Shown here: positions 1-7,762 of the stretch, piece after piece
Layout: each line of letters starts with the position of its first letter
How positions within the stretch are numbered: position 1 is the stretch's first letter
Source of the DNA: Blastopirellula marina
GTDB taxonomy: Bacteria; Planctomycetota; Planctomycetia; Pirellulales; Pirellulaceae
DNA: 64,000 nt
Assembly: GCF_002967715.1 (NCBI RefSeq)
Contig: NZ_PUIA01000017.1
Coordinates: 62,001 to 126,000 of the forward strand
Direction: 5' to 3'
Position numbers and translations under genes: made by a program
The notes under the pieces: generated by a model
Databases searched by the model: none
Seen by the model: the letters and a program-made list of their open reading frames with translations, nothing else
Told to the model about the DNA's origin: nothing

Positions 1-3000
1 CAACCAGAACGCTTCCTTCTCCCATCATGTCGAAACCGATCTTTGCACGCTCCAGTTCTGGCGGCAGATCAAGCACTGGGTAAGCAAACTCGCTCCATTC
101 CGATTGCAGTGGAAACGGTGTCCCTGAGCCGACCGAGACCGGCCGGTAAACATTCTGACTGCCAATGTATCCATCCAACACGATCCGCAGGTTCGGCTGA
201 ACGTTGCGACCGTCGTTCATCAGATGCATCTTCAGCATCATTCGCCGACTGTCGGGGATTTCAATTTCCTCGCTCCGTGCCCAGACGACCTGGCCATTGC
301 TTTGCATCCGCAGCGATTGCAGACCTTCGTAGACCTTCACTTTCTCGAGACCGATCGTCGTGCCCGGCTGGTTACTGACCATCCAGCCGGGGATCTCGCC
401 GCCGGTTGATGGCTGTTCGAAGTTGCCGTTGGCAAGGATCGCCACCGGGGGCATCGCTCGAATGCTTCGCAGGCGAAGCGCCAAGGCGTCGAGCTTCTCA
501 CGCATCGTTCGCATCACGCCGGTCGGCAGGTAAACCTTGGCCCCGGTGATCGCGACATCGTAGACATTCACCTTGCACGCAATCAGACCATAAGCCGGGA
601 TGGTGATGCTCCACTGGCTCTCCCCCTTGGGCTGTGGGCCACGAGAGATCTGGCTGCTGGCCAGCGGAGTGATCACACCGTTACCAGGCAGTTGCACCGT
701 GAGCGTGGCGTTCAAATCCCATGGTGTTGGGTTGACGAAGTACAAGGTCGTATCTGTTCCGGTCGACAATTTGCGAATAACCAGCGGCTGCGATTGCGGC
801 ACATTCAAACGATGGTAATTCCCGCGAGGCAGCAGCTTATAGACCGACAGGAACTCGTGTAGCGACTGGTCTTGTCCCATCGGAACCATCCAGCCGCCGT
901 AGAAGATCGAGAGATCATCTTCCTGGGCCAGGTGCTCGACCAGTGGCCGTCGTACTTCGGCACCACTGCCAGCAAACTGAGATGCAATCCAGGTAAACGT
1001 TCCGTCACGTCCAAACGGCTTGGCCTGATCGAAGCCGGCCACGTGCAGCGTATCCGGCACGTGAAAGTGCATCACGCTACGGTTGTCTTCATCACCGTAC
1101 GAAACCTCTTCTTCCCGGGCGGCTTGGTAATGAGCGTACCACCGGGCTCGCTTTTCGTTTCCTTTCGGACGAACGAAATTGGTTTCCAATAGTGCGATGT
1201 TCGGATGCGCCTTGTAACGCTTGGCATCGATGCCAAGTTCTAGCAGGACGTCGGTCGTGGTGACCGTACGCGGAAGCTCCGGCGTCAGACGTTCTTTGGC
1301 ATGTGGGCCGTGAAAACAGCCAGCCGTGTTCAGGTACAGCACGGCATTCGAGTTCGCACTTCTCAGGATCGTAGCCAGACGAGCATGTAGCTGGAACATT
1401 CGCTGTCCCCGCCACTTGAGCCACTCTTCCCACTGCTCTTCCAGAACCCAACTGCTGCGTGTCTTCAAGTCAGGGGGAAGGTTTGCGAAAACCTGTTGCT
1501 GCACCGGCGGCAACGTTTGGGCGAACAATAGCAACGTGTTCTCGTCCATGCCCCACTGCGGCCCCGGCAGCAAAGCATATCCGTCTCCATCAAGGTTCAA
1601 CGAAATGCCTGCGAACGACGGATGGTGGCCGTAACGAGAAACAAAGTCGAGCACCATGTCACTGATGGCCTGCTGAACGTCTTCGTCCAGAGGATTGTAA
1701 TAGGCCCCTTCACCAACTGACGTACCCAGATGATCCATCGCCGGCTGCCCCAGGTGATTCACGGGCGCGGCATAGTTGGGATTGGATGAGTTGATCCGAG
1801 CTTCTTCCAGGCGGACGATCGGTGCGTTCAATTCCATTGCCGGAATGAGTCGCAAGTTGGCTCGATCGAACTGACGGAACAACAGTTCGGCCACGTCCTT
1901 CTTGAACGGATCGCGCCCGTCATCAAAGAACAGACCTTTGTCGAACTTGGGGGTCGAACGAAAATGAGGGCTCGGGTAAAGGGCTCCCCCTTCGCTCATC
2001 ACGCTGATGCATGCGGCGTTGAAACCCACACGCTTCATATGCTCGACAACTCGGTTGCTTCCTTCCAGGAAAGTCAGCCAGTCTTCAAGCGATCGATTCG
2101 AAGCGACGTTCAGGTCTTCCGGGGCACCAAATCCCTTGGCAAACAAGGGCTTGTCCCAAAATGCAATCGCCAGACGGTCGTCGTCGGAGGTCACTGTGGC
2201 GGCTGCCTCTTCGGTTCCCCCTTCAGGCATCACCGGTCGTCCTGCCAGCACGCTAATGCGACCGAAGATCGAGGGGTTCTCGGCATCACGACACGTGAGC
2301 AACAGCATCGGCGTATTGGTGCGCGGCCAGAAGACGAGTCGATGCTTCGTCTCGCCAGGCTTGTCCCCCGGCTGCGGCGGCGAGACTTCTACGCCTGAGT
2401 CGATCCCAATCGGGGTAATCATGCCGGCCGCGTCTGGCTCAACAATGCTAATCCCCAGGCTTTGTGGCATGTCGGTCGGATATTCCACCTCGACCACCAA
2501 CGGCGTTCCCATCGACTCGATCGGCAATGGGTACGCATGCCAACCACCGGGCTGCAGTTGTTGCCACTTGCGGTCGTTGTGCTCGATTGTTTTCGTCAGG
2601 TTGTTATGAAGTTCCGAGGTCTTCGACTTCATCCACGGATTGTACGAGGCCAGTTTCGAGAGTCTCGGCCACCAGTCGGCATGAGTCGGATCGAACGACG
2701 CCAGCATGCGAGGTTCTTCGCTGCTGGGAACATACTGCAGTTCCGGATCGATCACCACGAACTGTAAGATCCGCTGGTGGGTCGGCTTCTGAGCAAACAC
2801 CAGGCTGCTAAGCCGCTGCTCGGTCATTGTAATTGCGAGTTCGTAGACACCTTCTTCCGCAGGCAACTCGACTTCGACTGCTTCACCGAGATCGATCTTC
2901 CCTTCGGCGTCGACCGTGCTGGTGTACTTCTTTTCCCAAACCGATCGACCGGAACGCGCCGGACGCAGACGTACCAGCGTTTCGACCGACGTGCCGGTAG

Positions 3001-3625
3001 GAAACTGGGTACGATAGCCGGTGATGCTCGCTCGCAGGGATTCTTTCGGCGAGAAAACCAGGTGATCGCGATACAACTCGGCTCGAATAACGTCCCCCGG
3101 AGCACGTTGCACCAGGATCCGCGAGCCCTGGTCATCCAGGGCTGCCTGGTAAGGCTGCTGAAGCAGCGACGTCACCGGAATGGAAATCGGTGCGATCTGA
3201 TCATTGGGGTTACCGGACAGTTGGATTGTGAGCTGAGCCCCAGGCGGAGCTTCGATCTGCACGTCGAAACCGTCGTAGATGCGTGGGGTGAGATGGTTAA
3301 TCTCGATCCGACCACGAGCCGGCTGCACAGCCCTGGCTTCGTCCGCTTCCATTCCCAATAAATGGACCAAGCGAATCTTACCGGCGGTTAGCGAGATATT
3401 TCCGCGCCAACGCTTCTCGGAGGAGCCTCCCCAGGCAATTCGCAAGGTGCTGCGAATGCTTTCGACCGGGGTGTCCGTTTGAGCATGCGACTGGGCAGTT
3501 GCCAACAGCGCAACGAGCAGCGCACAGAACGACGCAAGCCGCTTCGCAAACTTCTTGTTCACGTTTCGGCGCAGACGATCGGAGTGCTGTCGGCCGGGAC
3601 TTCCCTGTACCAGTCGTTCCAGCAT
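1..3625 (-). CDS. Large secreted protein, possible glycosidase-like TIM barrel (3' end missing)
   Basis: The reading frame stays open from the start to the left window edge, so the C-terminus lies outside; more than 1,200 residues are present. The N-terminus has a basic stretch, then a hydrophobic signal segment (ASFCALLVALLATAQSHA). An N-terminal half rich in beta-type sequence follows. A central part has phrases such as FNAACISVMSEGGALYPSP, RLIPAMELNAP and GYALLPGPQWGMD, which resemble the alternating strand/loop pattern of family-10-like glycosidase barrels. The C-terminal visible part looks like a carbohydrate-binding beta-sandwich (NGNFEQPSTGGEIPGW). The ATG at 3625 gives a long n-region; a GTG at 3562 directly before KKFAKRL would give a more normal signal peptide. 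It is probably an exported polysaccharide-related protein. The enzyme assignment is inference; the frame and export signal are seen. Confidence 0.75.
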   Translation of the reverse strand, partial: MLERLVQGSPGRQHSDRLRRNVNKKFAKRLASFCALLVALLATAQSHAQTDTPVESIRSTLRIAWGGSSEKRWRGNISLTAGKIRLVHLLGMEADEARAVQPARGRIEINHLTPRIYDGFDVQIEAPPGAQLTIQLSGNPNDQIAPISIPVTSLLQQPYQAALDDQGSRILVQRAPGDVIRAELYRDHLVFSPKESLRASITGYRTQFPTGTSVETLVRLRPARSGRSVWEKKYTSTVDAEGKIDLGEAVEVELPAEEGVYELAITMTEQRLSSLVFAQKPTHQRILQFVVIDPELQYVPSSEEPRMLASFDPTHADWWPRLSKLASYNPWMKSKTSELHNNLTKTIEHNDRKWQQLQPGGWHAYPLPIESMGTPLVVEVEYPTDMPQSLGISIVEPDAAGMITPIGIDSGVEVSPPQPGDKPGETKHRLVFWPRTNTPMLLLTCRDAENPSIFGRISVLAGRPVMPEGGTEEAAATVTSDDDRLAIAFWDKPLFAKGFGAPEDLNVASNRSLEDWLTFLEGSNRVVEHMKRVGFNAACISVMSEGGALYPSPHFRSTPKFDKGLFFDDGRDPFKKDVAELLFRQFDRANLRLIPAMELNAPIVRLEEARINSSNPNYAAPVNHLGQPAMDHLGTSVGEGAYYNPLDEDVQQAISDMVLDFVSRYGHHPSFAGISLNLDGDGYALLPGPQWGMDENTLLLFAQTLPPVQQQVFANLPPDLKTRSSWVLEEQWEEWLKWRGQRMFQLHARLATILRSANSNAVLYLNTAGCFHGPHAKERLTPELPRTVTTTDVLLELGIDAKRYKAHPNIALLETNFVRPKGNEKRARWYAHYQAAREEEVSYGDEDNRSVMHFHVPDTLHVAGFDQAKPFGRDGTFTWIASQFAGSGAEVRRPLVEHLAQEDDLSIFYGGWMVPMGQDQSLHEFLSVYKLLPRGNYHRLNVPQSQPLVIRKLSTGTDTTLYFVNPTPWDLNATLTVQLPGNGVITPLASSQISRGPQPKGESQWSITIPAYGLIACKVNVYDVAITGAKVYLPTGVMRTMREKLDALALRLRSIRAMPPVAILANGNFEQPSTGGEIPGWMVSNQPGTTIGLEKVKVYEGLQSLRMQSNGQVVWARSEEIEIPDSRRMMLKMHLMNDGRNVQPNLRIVLDGYIGSQNVYRPVSVGSGTPFPLQSEWSEFAYPVLDLPPELERAKIGFDMMGEGSVLV

Positions 3626-3786
3626 AACGCTGCATATCTCGGAGGAACGGAATAACGTGTCCTGATTGGACAATGGCCGCGGATTATAGACAGAGAATGG
3701 AAACCACGACCAGAGCGAAATTAGCGGACGTCCCTCCCCCTTGCAGAAGAGTAACAAGGGACGGATCTAAGATCGGCGAGAGCGCC

Positions 3787-3870
3787 GGGTGGTTGAGAAA
3801 TAGGGTAAAGGAGAGAAGCTCTCCAATACCCAGTTCTGGAGATTTCTCGTGCGATATTTCTCAACCACCC
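3787..3870. repeat. Nested inverted repeat / large hairpin
   Basis: A perfect 16-base inverted repeat has arms at 3787-3802 and 3855-3870 (GGGTGGTTGAGAAATA and its complement). Inside it is a second hairpin: GGGTA at 3803 and TACCC enclose the perfect stem GGAGAG/CTCTCC with a three-base loop. It lies between the two minus-strand genes in a gap with no ORF. It could be a structured transcript, a terminator-like structure or the remnant of a small non-autonomous element. There is no U-tract immediately after the outer stem on either strand. Confidence 0.6.
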
Positions 3871-3895
3871 GTGATCCGCGCTTCTCGCTATGGCG

Positions 3896-3990
3896 ACCGC
3901 CGAGAACAGGATACTCGGCGGGATCGCCCGGGAGGGTGACTTGTAGAGCGGTTCCGACCTATCGAGAAACCGCGTTAAGTTCAAATGTGA
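3896..3990. other. Two short hairpins downstream of the 107-residue gene
   Basis: CCGCCGAG/CTCGGCGG (about 3898-3924) and GCGGTT/AACCGC (about 3950-3975) are perfect short stems in the gap after the stop of the minus-strand gene ending at 3992. They may contribute to transcription termination for that gene. Neither has a strong run of T on the minus strand, so the terminator role is uncertain. Confidence 0.35.
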
Positions 3991-3991
3991 T

Positions 3992-4306
3992 TTAGCTTTC
4001 CGTCGTGGCAGCATCAGAGGAGGCGGTACGACGGCGACGACGCTTCGGCTTGGCGGCACCCCACTCCTTGGTCAAGGTTTCAAAGACCTCTGGAGATTCG
4101 TAGCGGATAATAGTCTTTCCTTCTGGCATTGGTCCAATCAAACCGCGGAAAACAGGCATCCCACGCAGGGCGAGATCGGTGCTGCTGTCTTCGGTGCCGA
4201 CTTGAGAGTGCATCTTGAGCAGCGGCTCGGCCGACTCGTAGTCTTTGATCCGGATCTCGCCGTTGGCCCCGCGGGTTACCACTCGGAAGGTGTCTTTCTT
4301 CGCCAT
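3992..4306 (-). CDS. Small conserved hypothetical protein with Arg-rich tail
   Basis: About 104 residues. I chose the ATG at 4306 because GAGGAGG lies 11 bases upstream; the alternative TTG at 4315 is too close to that site. The body (TFRVVTRGANGEIRIKDYES ...) is acidic/neutral and soluble, with no signal peptide or membrane segment. The C-terminus is strongly basic (KPKRRRRR) followed by a Ser/Thr/Ala tail. Such a tail suggests nucleic-acid or ribosome contact, but I recognise no named family. It stands alone, with structured DNA behind it and a long AT-rich gap in front. Confidence 0.7.
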   Translation of the reverse strand: MAKKDTFRVVTRGANGEIRIKDYESAEPLLKMHSQVGTEDSSTDLALRGMPVFRGLIGPMPEGKTIIRYESPEVFETLTKEWGAAKPKRRRRRTASSDAATTES

Positions 4307-4802
4307 GTCTACCAATGCCTCCTCAATTCCAACTGGCTACATTGCCTTTCACACAAACAGGTATCGGAACGCGTGCTAGCGAAGCCAAACCTTTTTCTGA
4401 TGGGCAGTTACATCAGAACTCTTAGGCATAGTGCGAACAGCCGGCATATCGTGCAGTTTCGGCAGAGAATCGCTATAAGTAACCCACCATACATTCGCAT
4501 TGGCAGGCGATTTGCTTGAATTTGGTTCCTAGATCCTCATCGAGAGACCAAAACACCCCCCTTCAGAACCGAGACATACCCCGCAACATAATTCATCGAT
4601 GCTGTGAATTATTGTTGCTTTTCTGGCAGTGCATCAGTAAAATAATGGGAAAATACTTTTTTTCCTCTACTCTCCTTGAGAGTAGGGGCAAAGATGAAAC
4701 CTTCTCGCGGGCCATGGCGAGCCAAATTCACTTATCAAATTTCTGTTCTGTCTTGGTCGACTCTCCCGCTTCCTTTTCTATCAATTTCTCGGAGACCGTT
4801 TT
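4307..4802. other. AT-rich intergenic region between divergent genes
   Basis: No credible ORF. It should hold the promoters of the minus-strand 107-residue gene and of the DUF1559 gene that starts at 4803. A perfect 8-bp stem with a three-base loop (CTACTCTC at 4667-4674, GAGAGTAG at 4678-4685) lies about 120 bases before the DUF1559 start. It is preceded, not followed, by a T run on the plus strand, so it is more likely a leader hairpin than a terminator. Confidence 0.4.
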
Positions 4803-5759
4803 ATGCACAAGAAATCTGGCTTTACGCTTGTGGAGCTTTTAGTGGTGATCGCCATTATCGGTGTGTTGATCGCCTTGTTGTTGCCAGCGGTGCAACAAGC
4901 ACGTGAAGCAGCTCGACGTATTCAGTGCACCAACCAACAAAAGCAGTTGGGGCTGGCGATGCACAACTATCACGACACGTTCGGCAGCTTCCCACCAGGG
5001 GCCGTTTGGTTGGGGACCGGCACTACCGCACCTGAAAGCGGTCGTGACGGCAACTGGGGTGCGACCTGGGCATTGATGATCTTGCCGTTTATCGAGCAAG
5101 ACAATCTGCATGCTCAGTACAACTTTGGTGTGATCGCCCGCAACGGTAATGCAACCACCGGCAACAACCAGGTCACTCGCCAAACTCCCGACGCGTTCAA
5201 ATGCCCTAGCTTTCCATCGGTCAGCGGTCGACTGACGCAAGACTTCGACGGTTTCGCCAAGGTGAACTACGCCGTGAGCCTGGGTGCTGGTCGTCAGTTG
5301 CGACGTGCCGACTTCAACAATAACACGCGTAAGGGTCCATTCAGCATTGTCGAACAGTGGGGTGCCAACTTCCGTGACATGACCGACGGTACCTCGAACT
5401 CGATCCTCCTGAGCGAAATCTTCTACGTGAGCTCGGGCGGTGACGACCGCGGTGCTTGGGGCTGGACGACTGGAGCGACCTTCAATGGTCGTAACGGCTC
5501 GAACATCCTGACACCAAACGACAGCCAGCAGTACGACTCGTCGCACTACTCGTTCAACTCGACCACGCAGACCATCTACGGCATGAACAGCAATCCTGAC
5601 ACGCAGGACGGTTGTGTCGCCGCTCGTAGCTTCCACCCAGGCGGCGTGATCATGTGCATGGGCGACGCCAGTTGCCAATTCGTGGCCGAAACCATTGACG
5701 AAACCATTTACACCAATGCCCTGGCGATTGCCGATGGCAACCCAACTCAACTTCCGTAG
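4803..5759 (+). CDS. DUF1559 domain protein with prepilin-type N-terminus
   Basis: 318 residues. The short basic leader MHKKSG precedes [20 protein letters not shown], the class III/prepilin-type cleavage and helix motif (cleavage expected after G, with conserved E at +5). This is followed by the QQAREAARR signature and a large C-terminal DUF1559 (SBP_bac_10) domain with TDGTSNSILLSE and a late HPGGV motif. Such proteins are planctomycete pseudopilin-like surface proteins, presumably processed by a prepilin peptidase; their role is unknown. The start is supported by GGAG eleven bases upstream. A terminator-like hairpin follows. It is the first of seven paralogues in this window. Confidence 0.93.
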   Translation: MHKKSGFTLVELLVVIAIIGVLIALLLPAVQQAREAARRIQCTNQQKQLGLAMHNYHDTFGSFPPGAVWLGTGTTAPESGRDGNWGATWALMILPFIEQDNLHAQYNFGVIARNGNATTGNNQVTRQTPDAFKCPSFPSVSGRLTQDFDGFAKVNYAVSLGAGRQLRRADFNNNTRKGPFSIVEQWGANFRDMTDGTSNSILLSEIFYVSSGGDDRGAWGWTTGATFNGRNGSNILTPNDSQQYDSSHYSFNSTTQTIYGMNSNPDTQDGCVAARSFHPGGVIMCMGDASCQFVAETIDETIYTNALAIADGNPTQLP

Positions 5760-5792
5760 TTTTGTTGGATTCAGCCATACCTAGATCTCATC

Positions 5793-5836
5793 AGAAAGCC
5801 CATTTGATCTGCTTGTTCAGCGAATGGGCTTTCTTC
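5793..5836 (+). terminator. Rho-independent terminator-like hairpin after DUF1559 gene
   Basis: AGAAAGCCCAT at 5793-5803 pairs perfectly with ATGGGCTTTCT at 5824-5834, giving an 11-bp stem with a T-rich 3' flank. It lies 34 bases after the DUF1559 stop and before the next lipoprotein start, so it probably attenuates read-through between them. Confidence 0.7.
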
Positions 5837-5880
5837 ATTCACCAATCATCTTCAACACAACCCGCGCGGTAGTCATCATC

Positions 5881-6243
5881 ATGCTCACACGTAACTTACT
5901 TCTTCTGGCCGCTTGCTTGATTCTGTTCACCGGATGCCCCGCTGGCCCGGCAACCCATGGGGGCGGAACGTCCGATGGCGAATTTGGCCAGGCAACCAAA
6001 GATCAAATCGAAGCCTTTCTGGCCAAAGCAGAGAAAGCACCTTCTCGAGCCAAGGGAGACCTGTCTTTGCTTCTCGAGTCACTCGAAGGGAGCGCCGAAC
6101 GAGGCGGGGCCTTTGAAAAGGTCCGCGACGAAGCCAAGAAGCTGGAAGAGATGCTCAATTCCAACGCCGGCAAAGACGAAGTCAACAGCCAGATGACTTC
6201 GCTCCGCTCGGCCGCAGAAGAGTTGCCTAAGCCAGCGAGTTAA
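5881..6243 (+). CDS. Small predicted lipoprotein
   Basis: About 120 residues from the ATG at 5881. An upstream in-frame ATG at 5824 lies inside the terminator hairpin and is unlikely. The signal peptide ends in a lipobox (LILFTGCPAG), so the mature protein should start with a lipidated cysteine. The rest is soluble and helical, rich in K/E/A (IEAFLAKAEKAPSRAKGDLS ...), with no named domain I recognise. No clear ribosome-binding site is visible. It follows the DUF1559 gene and its stop overlaps the end of the convergent gene by four bases. Confidence 0.75.
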   Translation: MLTRNLLLLAACLILFTGCPAGPATHGGGTSDGEFGQATKDQIEAFLAKAEKAPSRAKGDLSLLLESLEGSAERGGAFEKVRDEAKKLEEMLNSNAGKDEVNSQMTSLRSAAEELPKPAS

Positions 6244-6818
6244 CGCCGCAGGTTACTCATCGGTGTTAGCGAAGTACCAACGCGCGGCGGGTCGTTCTGC
6301 AGATTAGAAACCCCGCCGATCGCGTTGCGTGAAGCCACACTCGCCGCCGGTTGCGACGGCGGGGCGATAGCGATTCGCGTGACTTGTTCCTGCTCGACCA
6401 TCTTCAGCGTGGTCACCGGTCGCGAGACGGTACGTTCGGCTGGAACCAGTTCGCGACGAGTGACAGGCGTACGAACGGTCTCGGTACGCTGTTCCCAGTG
6501 GGTTCGCGGTACCCAGCGATACGCGACCCGCGGCGGGGCAAAAGGATTGACCGAAAACGGCGTGTAGGCTTCCCAGCGGTACTCGGTAACAGGTGTTAAG
6601 TAGGCCCGCTGCGATTCTTGAATATCGGTTGTCAGCCGCTCTTGGTAGAACTTCTCGGTATGGGTCTGGTAGTTGGTCTCCGAGACCGGCACGTTGACTT
6701 TCTGCACGACTTCGCGATAGGTCACTCCGCCACGTTCCACATAACGAACATCTTCGGCCAGAAGTGGTTGAGTGGTCCCGAAAAATAGCATCCCCAAGAC
6801 AAGTCCGCGGCAGCGCAT
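6240..6818 (-). CDS. Secreted Arg/Val/Thr-rich hypothetical protein
   Basis: About 192 residues from the ATG at 6818, chosen because AGGGGG lies nine bases upstream and the residues that follow form a signal peptide (GLVLGMLFFGTTQPLLAED). The mature part has a compositionally biased pattern of short strands: VERGGVTYREVV, YRWEAYTPFSVNPFAPP, YRWVPRTHWEQRTETVRTPV, and a run of R-x-V/P-V-T elements. This resembles planctomycete exported proteins with YTxxV..TR repeats whose role is unknown. The in-frame ATG at 6959 would add an implausible leader. The 3' end overlaps the stop of the convergent lipoprotein gene. Confidence 0.75.
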   Translation of the reverse strand: MRCRGLVLGMLFFGTTQPLLAEDVRYVERGGVTYREVVQKVNVPVSETNYQTHTEKFYQERLTTDIQESQRAYLTPVTEYRWEAYTPFSVNPFAPPRVAYRWVPRTHWEQRTETVRTPVTRRELVPAERTVSRPVTTLKMVEQEQVTRIAIAPPSQPAASVASRNAIGGVSNLQNDPPRVGTSLTPMSNLRR

Positions 6819-7204
6819 CCTGCGTACCCCCTTGCGTCGAAATCGAGTAAGAACCGAGTTGGCTCGTCGCATCCTTGCGAAGGCCAAGTCGAAAGAGAGT
6901 TCGCCGGGAGCACGCATCTTGCCATGCTTTCCAGCGTCTCCTAGGTACCGTTTCGGCACGCGCTTTCACACGAGTTCACACAATTTCCTCCGCTAGCGAT
7001 GCCATCACGCGATAACAAAACGAGCATCCAACCGCATCGATGAAATCTAAGTCTCCATGGCGACTTAGGTTTGTTAAGAAGCGATCGAAACCAAACGTGC
7101 ATTCATCGAAAATCGCTTGTATGAAAATTTTCTCGCCAGCTTGAACCATCAGGCGGAAGTGGTAGCCTGAACAGCGAACGAGTAACCCCCAAGCAAAGGC
7201 ACCC
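6819..7204. other. Divergent promoter region with a small hairpin
   Basis: No ORF of note. It separates the divergent Arg-rich secreted protein and HIT genes. A perfect 7-bp stem CTAAGTC/GACTTAG at 7047-7068 with an eight-base loop sits near the middle. The flanking DNA is AT-rich. The hairpin might be a regulator site or a weak terminator; the sequence alone does not decide. Confidence 0.35.
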
Positions 7205-7552
7205 ATGATGTCGGACAAGACGATCTTTAAGCGAATCATCGATAAAGAAATCCCCGCGGACATTATCTACGAAGACGACCAATGCCTGGCCTTCAAAGAC
7301 ATCGCCCCCAAGGCCCCCACGCACGTGCTGATCATCCCCAAAAAGGAAATCGCCACGGTCGATGACCTCGCCGACGAAGACGCCGCACTGATTGGCCACA
7401 TGTGGATCGTCATCCGCAACCTGGCCCGCGACCTGGGCCTGGAAGACGGCTACCGCGTGATCGTCAACTGCAAAGAAGCAGGCGGCCAGGAAGTACCGCA
7501 TTTGCATTACCACCTGCTGGGTGGCCGGCAGATGACTTGGCCCCCGGGTTAG
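7205..7552 (+). CDS. HIT family nucleotide hydrolase (HinT-like)
   Basis: 115 residues, the normal size for the Hint branch of the histidine triad superfamily. The active-site motif HLHYHLL lies at residues 99-105, with the His triad at 99, 101 and 103. The N-terminal [20 protein letters not shown] and the central [10 protein letters not shown] segment are typical of HinT. These proteins hydrolyse the phosphoramidate bond of AMP-linked compounds (AMP-lysine, adenosine phosphoramidates) in the cytoplasm. Two ATG codons in a row open the gene, with AAAGG upstream, so the true start may be 7208. It is a single-gene unit facing the AvcD block. Confidence 0.93.
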   Translation: MMSDKTIFKRIIDKEIPADIIYEDDQCLAFKDIAPKAPTHVLIIPKKEIATVDDLADEDAALIGHMWIVIRNLARDLGLEDGYRVIVNCKEAGGQEVPHLHYHLLGGRQMTWPPG

Positions 7553-7585
7553 TAGCCATTTCAATCTGGCCTTGAAAGCAATCGT

Positions 7586-7762
7586 CTATTTTACAGACTG
7601 ATTTTCACTTTGCTCACCAAGAGACGATGCCTTTACAGGCTCTCGAGGTGTAGGATTTGATGGCTTTGAGCTTTCAACCAAGAGATTCTTCTTCCATTCA
7701 GGCCAGCTTTGGATGGTTGCATTAGCTTTGGCGATCACTTCTAGAATTATCGGATCAGTCAT
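7586..7762 (-). CDS. Small ORF overlapping the end of the AvcD-like gene
   Basis: 58 residues from the ATG at 7762, which overlaps the stop of the upstream deaminase gene (ATGA), so it is probably translationally coupled. A short amphipathic helix (PIILEVIAKANATIQ) leads to SWPEWKKNLLVESSKPS and then a polar, disordered-looking Ser/Pro/Glu tail. There is no signal peptide or membrane segment. I do not recognise a family. The tight overlap with an anti-phage enzyme suggests a partner, regulator or antitoxin, but this is inference. Base composition matches the AT-richer upstream gene rather than the flanks. Confidence 0.65.
   Translation of the reverse strand: MTDPIILEVIAKANATIQSWPEWKKNLLVESSKPSNPTPREPVKASSLGEQSENQSVK

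Noticed and set aside
4667-4685. CTACTCTC/GAGAGTAG hairpin as a terminator
   Set aside because: The T run precedes it on the plus strand and A/G follow; no upstream gene on that strand needs a terminator here.
4839-5750. 303-codon ORF antisense to the first DUF1559 gene
   Set aside because: It mirrors the codon pattern of the DUF1559 frame (long open antisense frames are common at this GC content), has no ribosome-binding site, and recurs as similar shadows behind the other DUF1559 copies.
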